From: Hirudinaria manillensis
Lineage: Eukaryota; Annelida; Clitellata; Hirudinida; Hirudinidae
Reading direction: 5' to 3'
Length of the DNA: 64,000 nucleotides
Assembly: GCA_034509925.1 (NCBI GenBank)
Contig: CM067528.1
Span: 2,701,001 to 2,765,000, forward strand
Shown here: positions 50,655 to 62,689 of the stretch, piece after piece
Layout: each line of letters begins with the position of its first letter
How positions within the stretch are numbered: the first letter of the stretch is position 1
Notes under the pieces: generated by a model
Database searches by the model: none
The model's input: only the letters and a program-made list of their open reading frames with translations
What the model was told of the DNA's origin: nothing
Program-made: the position numbers and the translations under genes

Positions 50655-53600
50655 CTCTATATTATTAAAAATCCTAAGCCCTGCGAAAGAGCTATGAATT
50701 AATAAAAGATCTTTAAGGAATGCCATAAACCATGACTGATCAGCTCCTGGTGAGTAGGGCCGGGTGGATGAGAGGGGAGTTTGCTCGCGCATCGGAAACG
50801 ATTCCGGTGCTGATAGTGATGGCCGTGGCGATGATAACGATATCGAGTACGATTGACCTTGATTAATTACATTTAATTGCGCCCGACTCTTGCTTCCAAC
50901 AGAGATTCTGGAATACTTTTTATCCTCTTAATCGATCAAATTCTTTCTCTAGAAAATCAGAGACACGTAAAATTTATGGCTCATTCCGCCATGAATCATA
51001 AGGAGCTTAATTCAAATTAAAATTAATTAGACGTTTCATTAGCTTCGTCACTAAGTATAAAACTCAAGACGGATAATTAGAATGCCTCCGATCTCGTCCT
51101 TAGGGAGAAAAATCATTGCCAGAAAAAAAAATTCTCCCCGACTAGAAATAATACATCAGATCCAGTGATAAGACTCCCCTCGCGCTGGCATTGATCATAA
51201 AAAGAAGCGAAACAGTCTCTCATAGAAAACACGGGAAATCCATCGAACAGATGAATCAAATTCCACTCATGACGCCTTAGCACGCGATATCTTCACCACA
51301 AATGGGTCCCTGTCAGTTACTATGACTCCGAGAATGCCCTGGTCGTTACAAGCAATAATAAACTCATTTACATCGAATCTACGGGGACATTTCCTGACCA
51401 TCTGCCGATCCAACATCTGTCGAGCTTATCAGGACTTGGATTAACTTACTTCATTAAATCTCAGAGTAGAAACTTAACAGGCGATTAGTGACAAATGGCA
51501 CTCGGCCGATTAGGACTGACGGATTTGACGCAAAACATTTTTCGAGGAAAATCACTTTCCAAAAATATTCTAAAGGAGAATTTCTCCAATTTTGCGTCGT
51601 CCTTAAAAATGGCTTCTCATAAAAAGAAGTCGACAAAAAAAATCTAAAGCTATAACTTTCCCCTAATACAACAGACCAACGGGACAGCGAATGTTCTTGA
51701 TTAAAAGTGGGGACCGCTTTCAGATTTTAGTGCTCTCTCGCATTTTTCTCCGGCATCGTCGCCAGGCAATAACCACGTCGCATAGTGTATTTATGAAGCG
51801 CTATCACCGAACATTTCGGCGGCACTTGACCGAATGAAACCAAGTTCCTGATGATGTAAACAAGATTCGACTTTGTCCTGTAAAACTTTGCTCGCAAAAT
51901 GTCTCATCTGGCAACAGCAGGTCGGCCATTGCTGACGCACTACGCATCTGTTTCAGAGAGAAGCATTTCAGATGTTTATAGATGAGAAGCGATAGACATG
52001 TTGATAAATTAATGACGAAGGAGTGGTCGTGCAGTTCCATTCGGAAAGATAAATTGCTGCCAGACAAAACGATCGCGGGTTCTTTCCGCCGGAATAATGG
52101 AAACACTAAGCAGATACACTCAGACAAAGAGACTCCGTCAGTGATGGAGAATCATTTTCTCGCCAAAGTGTTACCACGGATATTATTTTCTCTAATTCGT
52201 GCAATCGGGCAGATAATGTGAGGCCATCAGTCGATATCAGCTTCGCAGAACCGCTCATCGATAGCGATAGCGATTCGGGCTCGACAGATAGATAAGGAGG
52301 AGACTTAGAATGGGCTGGAGGCAGGCTGACGGATCACACCAGCAACCAATGCGGGTCTGCCGAAAAGCCTGACAAAGTACTCACAAACATCGAATGACAA
52401 GTCGTCGGAGGTTGCGACACAAAGACCGACGAACCGAAGCCAACCGAAATCCTACAAACGATCCACTTCCCCCTCCTCCTCCTTTCAACTTCTCCATCGT
52501 CAAAATCACGGCCGACAGCGGAACGGGCGGAGCTCTTTTCTCGAAAAGCTCGAAAGAGAAAAAAAATGCAAACCGGTCGACACTAATGAAAGGAATCCAG
52601 GCGTCGAGAGGAGCCACGAAATATGGTAGTTTCCAGCGACGCTCTTCCTGAACATTGAGCACGGCAGGAAACATCATCATCCATTTCCATGTTGCTCCAC
52701 GAAGCCATTCGTTCGTTCATTCAATCACCCCACTCAGCAGTTCACGTGGAGAATCGGGATCTCAATGCCGAAACTGCTGCACTCAAACTAATTCCAAAGA
52801 GGGTCGTCAGGGTAAGACATTTCATGGCATTGTAACGAGGGGTTTAAGGAAATGTCAAATGGCTTCGAAGCAACAGAGCGGTATTGAATTTCCAGGATAA
52901 CATTCATTCTGTACAATTGGACTCGGAACGAAATAGCCCGAGCCATTTTCTCGGTACCAAAAAATATACCTTAAAAATATTTATCTAAAAGCTTATAAAA
53001 TCCAGTCCGTCTCCATCTCCGATCGATATCTGGGTAGTTTTTAAAGCTCACGAAACTGTTTTTATTTCTTTAAGAATTTGATGATCTAAGGATAAAAATG
53101 GCGCCGTTTAAATTTAAATCATAAATTATAACGTCGAACGCTCATGTTGAATCAATAAAACTTCAATCAACGCCTAAAGAGCGTTTATCTGGGATTTGCG
53201 TCTCAAGGCAATGTCTTGCTCTCCCGAAGTCTTTCGCAAACTTCTCACAACAATTCTCAAGGCTGTGAGAATGCGATCCGAACGAGGCAAGCAATACTAC
53301 TTGCTCGTCAACAATGGTGGAGATTTTATTTTTCAAGCAAAGCACTCGAAAGAATGGAAGAATTTGCCAGTTTAAAATAAGAATTCTTGCAGATCGTTTT
53401 AAACCCGAGTCGGAGGAGAAACAGTTTTCTTTAAAGGAGGAAACGGATGAAAATAGCAGGTGCCAGAAGGGTTTAAAAATAAAGACTGAAAAGAAAATGT
53501 CCGTGGGCAAGTCCACCAAGTGAATCTGCTCGGAAAAGTTCTAATTATTCATGGAACGAGAGCTTTCTTTAAGAAAAAAAAAACCTTGCGTCGAGTGTAA

Positions 53601-55354
53601 GCAGTAACTAAGACGAATAGTGAACGGCAGATGACATTAAATTGATGAAGCTCAGACGAAGTTGGACAGCGGGTTCGACAAAAAGTCTCCGATTTAAAAG
53701 ATGTGCCTCGCGAGAGTAATCAGAGACGGGGTGGAAAAGTGGACTTTATTAGCAGGAAATTGCTGGCGTCTGTCGCTAAAGAAATATTTAATTACCAGGG
53801 ATAAGATTTCAAAGGTGCACCGTAGTATTCGAAGCGCAGCCACATCTCGCGGTTTGGATAAAGAGAGGGGTCAAACGAGTACATACGATTCCGTATTAAA
53901 CGGGGCTCAGAGAGAAGAGAGTTTTGACCGTTCCTCCATTTTAACGGAGACATTTCAAAAGCTGCCAGACAAAGTTTTTGACGTCGTTCATTACGAAGTC
54001 GTGATGACAAATTGCTTCGACTCTGACAACTCCAGTTAACGAGGAAAGGGAAGATAAAAAGCACGTTATGGATGGTCTAAACAGCTAATGAATCAATTAG
54101 AGGACTTAAAATGTCTACCGGAGCCGACTGAAAAACAAGCCAGTCTGCCTGCACGATCGTGTTGTTATGACAGGCCAGCTAGTGAATCATGTTTTAGAGA
54201 AAGTGCCAACAATCCCGGGCTTTGCAGCACGGATTTTGTATTCAAAGCAGGCCTCTAGATTTGCAAATCACTCAAGAGATACTTACAAAATGCTCCAACA
54301 CAGCCACACCAGAAGGAAATGGCTTACGAGAGGAGGAGCCAAGTTCCCTTGAAACTCAACACCCAATATTGAAATCTTATTGATAGTCCACAGCAGATAC
54401 TCTCTAGCCTATTTCCTACATTTCCATCATCATCATCTCCTGCTACAAATACTTTAACCATCAGTGATTCATCAGCATCATTATCATAAATAAATATTCA
54501 CAGGATATAACTTGTTCACTTTCTATAACCTTAAAATGAAATTGTGAAGTATATAAATAAGTTTCACAGAAACTGACATTTTAAAATTCACAAAATTGCA
54601 CCTGAAAATTCCTAATGAATGGACATGTCAGTTTTGTGGGTGGGCATTTTTCAAATTCTGAAATATGTCTAGCAAAGTATGAAAACTCCAACTAACACTC
54701 ATAAATAATTTCTCTAAATAAATTTTCAGAGATGAAAAATTTGTAACTTTTAAATTTATGTTTATGTATTAACTTTGATATTGTGTCTCTCTGTTCTGAG
54801 AATAGCATCTGATTAAGAAATAAACTTATAAATTCATTCCAATTTTACATTAAATAGAAGATGCCATTCTCATTAAATATTCATGTTGGAAGAAAGCTCC
54901 CAATAGTTCATGCAATGACAAGTGAACAAAGGCTCTTTGTGCTAGAGATAACAATTAGATAAAGTGAAATTTCAGAAGAAAAATAATCCCCTTTAAGATA
55001 AACCCCAGTAATACGAAGCTAAAAATTGAAAATACACACTAACATGTTTACAGTAGTTAAGTATTTCATTGTTGTTTTTGGGACAGACAAATCCTTTATC
55101 TTTCTTCCATAAACCATTTGTTAGGTAAACGTTTGGGTGGCCACATTTAAAAGCCACTACCATCTGTTCATCACCAATTTTCTTAGAGTATAATTTTCCC
55201 TGAAATATTAAAATAAAATCTCTGATTGAATCTGGTAAATATCTTTAAAAATTGAAAAATAAATCTGCAAAATCTAATCAGTAAAACCGCTCTGAGTTAC
55301 CTCTACTGCCATCAAAATGGTGGAAATTACGAGCATAAAAAAATATTTATCCAT
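38183..55354 (-). CDS. APP: Amyloid precursor protein family (APP/APPL), 11 exons
   Basis: Type I membrane protein of synapses and neurites. Exons in transcript order: 55354-55301, 55199-55044, 50360-50231, 48869-48627, 47671-47436, 40238-40143, 39913-39755, 39644-39416, 39347-39006, 38879-38614, 38488-38183; 738 aa. Order of parts: signal peptide (1-18); E1 growth-factor-like domain (19-113, including NYCKHVYPD and YKCLAGKF); copper-binding domain (114-194, GVEFVCCPDGFEG); short linker; E2 (about 215-435, DFYLKAKKELAKNH, MINDWNSAR, ALKHLIKVLHKDR); acidic Asp-rich juxtamembrane stretch; TM (655-680); cytoplasmic tail with SPEERHL and GYENPTYKYFE (NPTY 722-725). No Kunitz domain is present, and no vertebrate-like A-beta. 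The tail runs nine residues past KYFE. The acceptor of exon 10 could be 38879 or 38903, both in phase. Divergent from the collagen gene. Confidence 0.95.
40290..40385. repeat. ATC microsatellite
   Basis: About 30 CAT/ATC and CGT triplets; on the minus strand it reads as poly-Asp, which is not a gene. Confidence 0.9.
40502..40577. repeat. GAT microsatellite
   Basis: GAT/GAC triplets, 120 bp from the previous ATC tract and in the opposite orientation, so the two could pair. Confidence 0.85.
40731..40850. repeat. AAT/AAC microsatellite
   Basis: Mainly AAT with AAC interruptions, inside the large APP intron. Confidence 0.85.
41405..41433. repeat. CA microsatellite
   Basis: About 14 CA units. 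Confidence 0.88.
41901..41970. repeat. Exact 35-bp tandem duplication containing a palindrome
   Basis: The unit beginning AAGATGTAGGAATAC at 41901 is repeated exactly from 41936. Each copy contains GGAATACAAAAATATTCC, an inverted repeat of 6-bp arms. Perfect identity suggests a recent event. Confidence 0.9.
42206..42298. repeat. AAT microsatellite
   Basis: About 30 AAT/ATG/AGA-type triplets, mostly pure AAT in the right half. Confidence 0.88.
42740..42835. repeat. Degenerate 20-bp tandem repeat, four to five copies
   Basis: The unit TTTTGTATCTCACCGACAG recurs with substitutions and small length changes, in the large APP intron. Confidence 0.75.
44450..44630. repeat. ATC/ACC/CGT triplet tract
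   Basis: Higher-order repeat of blocks of the type (CATCAT)(CACCAC)CATCGTCGT, about 180 bp. The block structure repeats every 50-60 bp. Confidence 0.85.
44940..45220. repeat. AAC-rich triplet tracts
   Basis: Two AAC tracts (about 44948-45020 and 45120-45230) flank a short unique segment. Confidence 0.8.
45620..45700. repeat. ATC/ACC microsatellite
   Basis: About 25 CAT and CAC triplets. Confidence 0.85.
45903..46095. repeat. 15-bp minisatellite, about 13 copies
   Basis: Variants of GGATGAATTGTAAA (GAA or GCA or GTA at the variable triplet; occasional 1-bp indels) in direct order. Confidence 0.85.
46626..46816. repeat. 24-bp minisatellite, eight copies
   Basis: Unit CATACAAGAACAGGTATACT plus CAAA, eight direct copies with few substitutions and one 1-bp deletion. 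It is not a CRISPR: there are no unique spacers. Confidence 0.9.
47672..48626 (-). other. APP intron 4 (between copper-binding and E2 exons)
   Basis: Contains GAT/GAC tracts (47725-47775, 47930-47980) and a polypurine run at 48225-48313. In vertebrate APP the acidic region and the Kunitz exon sit near this point; I see neither here. Confidence 0.55.
48225..48313. repeat. Polypurine tract with G runs
   Basis: About 90 bp of almost pure G/A on the plus strand (one C-containing triplet or two), including a 10-12 base G run. Such tracts can form triplex (H-DNA) or G-quadruplex. Confidence 0.85.
48990..49135. repeat. GAT/GAC triplet tract
   Basis: About 45 mixed GAT, GAC and GGT triplets in APP intron 3. 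Nearby at 49266-49365 are GAC and AAT/AAC tracts, and at 49815-49915 another GAT tract. Confidence 0.85.
50361..55043 (-). other. APP intron 2 (4.7 kb)
   Basis: Inside the growth-factor-like domain. Apart from an ATT tract at 50589-50652, the portion from about 50850 to 54400 has almost no microsatellite. Open frames there (for example 51804-52127, 52381-52680, 53163-53519 on the minus strand) lack family resemblance. I see no terminal repeats or transposase motif. Confidence 0.5.
50589..50652. repeat. ATT microsatellite
   Basis: About 20 ATT units in APP intron 2. Confidence 0.88.
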
Positions 55355-58300
55355 ATCGTTAGCGACACGACACAACACTCATCGAGTCTCGTACGAAACA
55401 ATGTCGATTGCTGTTCGTGCGGCCAGCTTTGAGCGAATTCTTCGTTCGTTTCGTGCGTCGATCTGTGCAATTATTCAGAGATATTCCATTAAAAAATATT
55501 TTTAAGCAATTATTCGAGCTGACAACCAAAACATTTGGAGCTCTCCTAGTTTTAATCTCCTTCCTTCGTTGCAATCTCCGTCTTCCGACTGTCCAAATCA
55601 ATGAAATAGGTTTTTCAGAGATTATTCGTGTTTGCAGATATTTTGCACGCGGAATAACAATTATGCAAATTAATTTTAATTTAATTTATTTTTCGAATAT
55701 TTCGTGAACTTTGATAAGACGACATCTGTGGAATTGAAAAAAGTTACTCTCTTATATTGCTCGCCAAACAATCCTCGGTCGATCACGTTATCACGTTCGA
55801 CACAAATCCAATAACTTTGTCACAATGTGAATAGCATGACAGTCATTTCAAATAAAATGGTGGTGACGACCTCGATTGCATTCGCTAACCGATCACGGGG
55901 AATATGAGGAATTATGAGAGCAACATTCAACATCTCAATGACTGACAACGTTGGACGAAATTTTGAAAAATAATTTTATTAAAACTCATGGGAAACCTGC
56001 CCTGCAAACGATAAACCGGCGACATTGTGCTCAGCACGATCTGCCCAACTGAAATGATTCAAATGATCTTTTGTCTTCTCTCTCGAAGGAGCGAACCGTT
56101 TCCGGCACTGGTTGCTGGAAAAAAACGTCCGAAGACTTAAAGCCACTTCACTTCATTAAGTCCACCTCTCAATTTTGATTTAAGTTTCTCCTCGGAAAGG
56201 AATCCCTTCCACTCCAAACTTAATCCTTGTGCATTCGTAAAGTTTACGATATTGAGTTATTTTTACTTCTAGGAATAAACTTCGGGCGATAAACAACCAT
56301 TCGATACGGAGAGGAATTATTTATTGTTATTGTTCTTCTGATGATGTTGCTTCGTTTCAACTCGTTCCTGGGAATAAAAATGACAGACAACTTCAGTGAC
56401 TGAAATAAATTCATGAGTAAATGAAGCAGAAGAAAATTCAAGACTTTGGCGCACATTTGTAATCTAGAGAGATTTTCAAAACGTCACTGAGGCAAAAAAA
56501 ATGATGGTGTAGCTAATCATTTTCAGTCACGCTACAATTATTTTGTATTCTTTATGATATCTAACAAAAAAATACACCAAAATAAAATCTTCGTCTCGAG
56601 AATTACGAGGCTGCTCGACAAATTTGAAAGATAGTTGAATTCTGTCGAAAGCATTTTGGAGCAGAAAATCTCATCATATCAATATCAAGCGACCTAGGTT
56701 TTCAAAGCTGGAATAACGCTCGAATGGAGATTTGGGAGGAAAATAAATCCACGGCCAGTGAGAAAAAAACGGCGTTTGTTCCCTAAACTTTCACTTTGAT
56801 TTTCACGTCACGATCGCCTTACTTGGAAGTGAAATTTATTTTATTGTAAATAAAACACGAAAAAAGCAATGAACGCCGGAGAGAAATAATGAAATCGCAA
56901 ACGGAATAACAACGTCGAAAACAATAACAATAGCGGCCATGATGGATGATGTTTATAGCGAAGCAGACGAGCGTCACGTAAATTCGTTTGATTGATTCGC
57001 GGTCCCTTCTGACCTTGCGAGATAGCAGTTCAAATGTCCATTGATTGAACGTGTCCTCCGGCATAAAACTTCGGCAAAAAACTCAGATTTATTTGCAACT
57101 TTTATTCGTAAAACTTTAAAAAAAAAAATAAAATAAAAATGGAAATGGAGGGGCAATTTATATCGAAGTGATTGCATGTTTCGACGCAAATTCGTTCTCC
57201 TGATGGAGCTGTTGCCATCTCATTCGTTTTGATTTTTCACTCTTGTTTTCTTCACATATTGAATGAATAAACAAAAAAAGAAGGGAATTGTTATCGTTCT
57301 TTTATAAATAAATATAATAAAATAATGATTTAGAGTTTACCTATCAGTTTCTTTAAAACCAGTGGCGCACCCAAAGGAGGAAAGGATGTTGGGGATTCGA
57401 CCGACCCCTTAACAAATATTTCCAAATTACAATAAATAAATTAAAATTAAATAATTCATAAATACAGTTTTTCGGTTGGTTGGAAATTATTAAAAATTTA
57501 TTGATTTTTTTTGTAACAATTGTCTCGTAGTTCACAATTAAATTCATTAGACGATGTAAAAATATATATATATATATCACGAATTAATTGATAAATGTTT
57601 GAAATTCTCTTTAAAAATCGGCGAAACGATAGACATATTTTTATATGGAGAATGCTTTTGATCCTTTTGAAAACACGAGAAATGCAAAACGTCAACCGAT
57701 GCCGCTTATGAAATCACAGCAGACGAGTGAGAGACATGTGCACAAAAGCCGGAAACAAGGTTTCCGGGGGAAAAGAGATTTCCAGGAAAACATGCTAATG
57801 AGTCTCCGTCTGCGTGTCTTGGAACACGAGTCTTCGATTATCTTGGGGCCATAAACCAGCCATCTGGTCCCGTCGTAACGCTTGATAATCTTTTCTTCTG
57901 TCCCAAGGTCCGCCATTCGTGGTTATAGTCAGAAGAAGCACTGAATTCGTTCCATCGGCCTACAGCTTTTCGATTCTCCAGCGAATCACAACAGGTGCTT
58001 AGAACGTGGAAAACAAAACGTTTATAAATCATCTCCACCAAGACAGTCTGTCTGGCATCGGATGATCGGATGAGGTTTTATCCTGTAGGAAATTTTAAAT
58101 ATCCCTTTAAAAAAAAAAAAACAACGTTGGATCCTTCATTCGCGCATCGACGGTTCTCAACTGATAAGGAAATCGCGCACAATCTCTCATGAGAACAATC
58201 TCTTGTGTCATAATATCAGATAGCTTTTCCGTTCAATTGTTGAATTATACATTTATGGTTAACAGATGGTATTTATCTGGTATTTGAGATATATAAGAAA

Positions 58301-59228
58301 ATGAGAATTTATTATTATTATTATTATTATTCTTATTATTATTAAAATTAACAATTGATATGATAGTGATTATGAAATATGATTGTTGATAACGTCTGCT
58401 GATATCTGAAAAATGTGGAAAACAAATCATATTTACAGTCGTTAAAGACACGACAAAGGAGCCATTGGAAGCACCTTTATTTTATTCCTGGGAATTGAAG
58501 ATGAGACACGATCTCAACTCCTGTTTACCTGAAACAATTAGAAATAAATTTCTTGCTGTGGAGTCCAATTTATCACCGAGTAATTGCTTAAACAGCTGTT
58601 CGATTCACTTCTGCTCTTCGGTCCACTGTTTATAAACTCATTTTGGCAGCCATTTTTATTCATGTAGCGCTGGAAATCTTCATTTAATGATTTATTTATT
58701 TACTAGTTATTATTATTATTATATACATTTTTTTTTCTCCATGGAACTTGTAGGTGTTTCCTACGAACCCAGATTAACTTCTTCCTGCCACAAGGGTGAA
58801 GCAACCGACCATAAACAATTGCTTTCGCCCGATACTTACTTACCTGGACTACATTTACTTGTTTCGAGTCCATAAAAAAACAAAGACTTTGATGCAATTT
58901 CCACATGCAGGCAAATGAAGAAGAGGCAGATAGACAGCTCTCTTAAATTCTTCAACTGAACGAAGCAACAAGCCACTTCTCGTAGTCACGGAGTATTCAA
59001 TGGAAACAAGCTTTCCAGGCTAAGAAACTCGATGCGAGACAACTATTGAAAGGAAGGAGGCTTTGCTCGTGAAGTAATGGAAAGCTATATAGAGTCGTAA
59101 TTAATATACATTTCATTATCGCATGTCGTCGGATATAATAGAGATGTTAGTTCTTTGTTTTTGAGATCGTTCCATACTCGTCCTTCGCTTGGTTTGCGTT
59201 TTATAAAGAAAGAAACAAAGTCGTGAAA
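55355..59228. other. Divergent spacer between APP and the membrane-collagen gene
   Basis: The start codons face away across 3.9 kb. Repeat content is low compared with the APP introns. A possible TATATAG lies at 59086-59092 (+), 137 bp before the collagen ATG. Open frames are short and unconvincing. The region should hold both promoters. Confidence 0.5.
59086..59092 (+). promoter_or_regulatory. Possible TATA box of the collagen gene
   Basis: TATATAG 137 bp upstream of the collagen ATG. A closer TATAAA at 59202-59207 is only 22 bp before the ATG and so is less likely. Confidence 0.25.
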
Positions 59229-62200
59229 ATGGTGTTCACAACCGGTAATGAGGTAAAAGCCAGCGCAGAAACTGGCAACAAGACCGTCGACGAAGACCTT
59301 CTAAAAGTTAAAAGAAGATTCGAGTTCAATAAAGTTCTCCCTTCGACATTGTACCTGGTCATCCACGGATCTCTGTTCCTGTTGATTTGCTCCTTGTACG
59401 TTCACCTCTACTTTTCAGTCCAGGATCTTCGCCAGCAGCTGTTCTTGCACAAAGAGGAAACCAATCGCTTGGTTGGCGAGAAGTTGGACTCTGTCATTGG
59501 AATCAAAGTAAGGGATTTCTTTTTAAATCTTTAAATTGCTTTTTATTGTTGTTTTATTTCAAAATATCAGTTCATGTAAATTTGTTTAATAGTCAATGAG
59601 GATTATATGTTTATTATTAATAGTATTGGAGAATGTATCTACTGTGAATATTGGATTTAATATGCATTTATTTGCGTAATTTTAATAAACATTAATGCAA
59701 CATGTTGTATCCATGTTTAGTCTGCAGGGGATTATCATGGCACGGGAAGGTCCAAAAGGAGTGTTGAGACCAATTGTTTATGTCCGCCAGGTATCTATTC
59801 ATTCATTCATTCATTTTATATTGTACGGGTTGTTTACTTTTTACTGTCTCTTCTGATTGGTGGCATAATTTAAAAGTGAACTGTGATTTGAAATTATTCC
59901 AATAAATAAAAAAAAGAATAAACACGTAAATAATAAAAGAAAAATAGATAAACAATTGAAAGAGAGAAGGAATGTTCCAACGTAACGGATGCTAAAGCAA
60001 CAAATACTGATTTGTGGCTTTTTAAATTCGAAATTTAAGGAAAAATAAAACAATTTAATCAATTAAATCTTTATTAGGCCGTCAAAATACAAAAACAATG
60101 GCCATGTTGTTGTTTTTGTTGTGTTTTTGTTGTTATTTTGAATAAAAACAGTTTAAAAACTTCCAGAGGAGCACATTTGCTCTGCACATTTGGTCCCGTT
60201 GAAGGATTTTCTCCTGGTGATTGATTGATCTGTGATTGAAATTGAAGGGTAATTGATTCAACTGTGATTGCGATTAAAAGGTAACTGATTGATCTGTGAT
60301 TGAAGGACGATTGATTGACTTGTGATTGAAATAAAATTGATTGACTTGTGATTGAAATAAAATTGATTGACTTGTGATTGAAATAAAATTGATTGACTTG
60401 TGATTGAAATAAAATTGATTGACTTGTGATTGAAATAAAATTGATTGATCTGTGATTGCGAACGGATAATGAATTTTTCATATTTTTTTGTGATTTTGTC
60501 GTTTGCGTGAATTTCGAAAATATGCATTTGCTCTAAAGCTAGAAATATGCTTTTGTTAAATATTAATAATGCAAAATATTAGGAATATCATTGCAAAGAA
60601 AATGTACGACCCCTTCAATTAGTTCAATTCTCGGGTCAAGGGTCAATGTCGGTCTCATCACCATGGTGACGTGCGAATGTTGTTGTAAACAGTTGGGGCA
60701 ACCAATTATGGTCGGATTACCGCTTGAGAATCGCATTTTCCCGCCCGGAGAAAATCGTCTGCTCGGAAAGTTGATCATGTGCAAAAGACGAATGTTTCTA
60801 TTCTATGTTTTGTTTTGTTTTAACGAATTCTTTATTGGTATGTCATGATGATGACGACGACGACGATGATGACGACGATGACGGTGACGATGATGATGAC
60901 GGTGATGATGATGATGACGGTGATGATGATGATGATGGCGGTGGTGGTGGTGCTATTGATGATGATGATGACGGCTTATCAAGAATCATCTGACATTGTA
61001 AGAATGCTTTGGTTTTTTTTATAGTCGTTATTAGTAAAATATTATAATAATACGTTACATCAAAAGAATGTTCTCTTTTATCTAATTAATTAACTTAATA
61101 TTCTACCAAGTTATATTACACACGCGAGCGGTATTTCATACGTCTAATGATAACTGACAACGCCATTCAACCGTGACAACCGCTTTGATGTTCTTCTTTG
61201 ATGTTGCTCCCTTTCCAGCTCCAACATTCCAGCGCACGTCTGATCCACCTGGAATGATGTGTCGGGCGATGTTTTACCGCCGGCAATTTCCTACCGGAAG
61301 TGTCCGCGAAAGATTTACGGTCTTCGACGCCATGGAAAAATGGCGGAATGTCACGTGATCATTGACGTCATTTTATTCTTTCAAATGTTTTCCAATAACT
61401 CGCCAAATTTTAAAATCAAATTCTCTTCATCTTCTTCCTCCTCGCAATTCCATCTGGAAGAAGGTGACAACGACGACGACGATGATGATGATGGAGATGA
61501 CGACGACGACGACGATTATGTTGCAGGTGTGTGGCTCGTGAGGTATCCAGTCGGGTGGATAGTCTATGTTTTCCGAGATGTTGTTGGAACTTGTTGCTAC
61601 TCCGTTTGATAACAAAGCATAATTTATGATCGCCTAGTCACGTGGAGAAAGCAGTTATTTATTTTTCACTCATTTTATTTTTTATTTTTAGTTTTCCAGG
61701 CGCAGTTTTGCACGCGTAACTCGGAGTTGATGGATTTTAAAGCTTCGATTCTTTTGTTTTTCCAAATATTTATCCGTGAATTGTTATTATTATTTTTAAT
61801 TTTATTATAATTATTATATTTATTCGTGAATTGTTATTATTTTATTTTAATTTTATTTCATTACATTTTAATTCAATTTATTGTATTTATAGAAGTAAAT
61901 TCATTTGCGAGTTTTTTAATTTCTTTTGGTCGATTGTTCTGGGATTGGTCCTGGGGAATTTAGCAAGCTAGAGAGGCATCAACGTCGTCGTCATCATCAT
62001 CATCATCATCATCATCATCGTCGTCGTCACCGTCATCATCATTATCATCATCAGCATTATCGTTTATCTCGGGCATAGGGAATGCAGTACGCAGTCGGCA
62101 GTATAGGATGTCAGAGGGGGAAGACTGTGAAATGAACTGACAATAACAACTACACAACAGCAACAACAACAACAAACAACAACAACAACTAGAAACTTGT

Positions 62201-62689
62201 AACAAGTTCTCCATTGTACATCATAAGGCCGTGCCAACCGGTCTTGTCTCGTTCAATCGAGTACAATCACATCAATTACGACAATGATGATGGCGGTGAT
62301 GATGATGATGACGATTATGACATCACTGATGACGATGACGGTGTAACGATATTTATAACAAACATGAGTAATTTATGGAAATTATTATTATAAAAACATG
62401 TTAAATGAATTTGGTTCAATACAAAATGTATTTTCTTATGATTCAAATTTCAAAATTTGATTTAAATTTTTATTAATTAAAATATCCTCAAAAATGTCTA
62501 ATTATTATTAGTATTATTAATACTATTATTATTAATATTATTATTATTTTTATTATTATTATTTTCCAATAGCTGGATTAAATTTTATTATTGACGGAAT
62601 AATTCTTCCTGATTTAAATCATTTGATGATCTATCGACATTTCAGGACCTCCTGGGGTCAAAGGTGACAAGGGCGACCTCGGCGAACAG
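59229..62689 (+). CDS. Transmembrane (MACIT-type) collagen, 5' part, partial
   Basis: Exons seen: 59229-59507, 59721-59790, 62646-62689; the reading frame continues past the last donor, and later exons are presumably right of the window. Residues 1-35 are cytoplasmic and charged, 38-62 form an uncleaved signal-anchor (STLYLVIHGSLFLLICSLYV), then a short coiled-coil-like linker (DLRQQLFLHKEETNRL). Exon 2 has a furin-type site RSKR followed by CLCPPG. Exon 3 (44 nt) gives Gly-X-Y triplets GPPGVKGDKGDLGEQ. Type II orientation, anchor, linker, RxKR and CxCPPG in this order are the plan of collagens XIII, XXIII and XXV, which are shed from the cell surface. Which of the three it corresponds to cannot be told from this piece. 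The acceptor of exon 2 could also be 59727 (in frame). Confidence 0.85.
60245..60470. repeat. 26-bp minisatellite in collagen intron 2
   Basis: Five or six copies of a unit of GATTGACTTGTGATTG plus AAATAAAATT, strongest between 60313 and 60468, with degenerate copies to the left. Confidence 0.85.
60846..60975. repeat. GAT/GAC triplet tract
   Basis: About 40 triplets, mainly GAT and GAC with GGT interruptions. Confidence 0.85.
61219..61358 (+). other. Phase-compatible candidate alternative last exon of the collagen gene
   Basis: A strong acceptor (TTGCTCCCTTTCCAG) at 61218 is followed by 45 in-frame codons after the split codon, then TGA at 61356-61358. Exon 2 leaves one base, which this exon completes to GCT, so splicing would give a short form ending soon after CLCPP. 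Its protein has no Gly-X-Y repeat. It may be only a chance open stretch. Confidence 0.25.
61980..62060. repeat. ATC/CGT triplet tract
   Basis: About 25 triplets in the large collagen intron; a matching GAC/GAT tract in the opposite sense lies at 61465-61515. Confidence 0.85.

Noticed and set aside
51804-53519. Open frames of 100-120 codons in APP intron 2
   Set aside because: They occur on both strands, lack family motifs and have no supporting splice logic. They were not called as genes.
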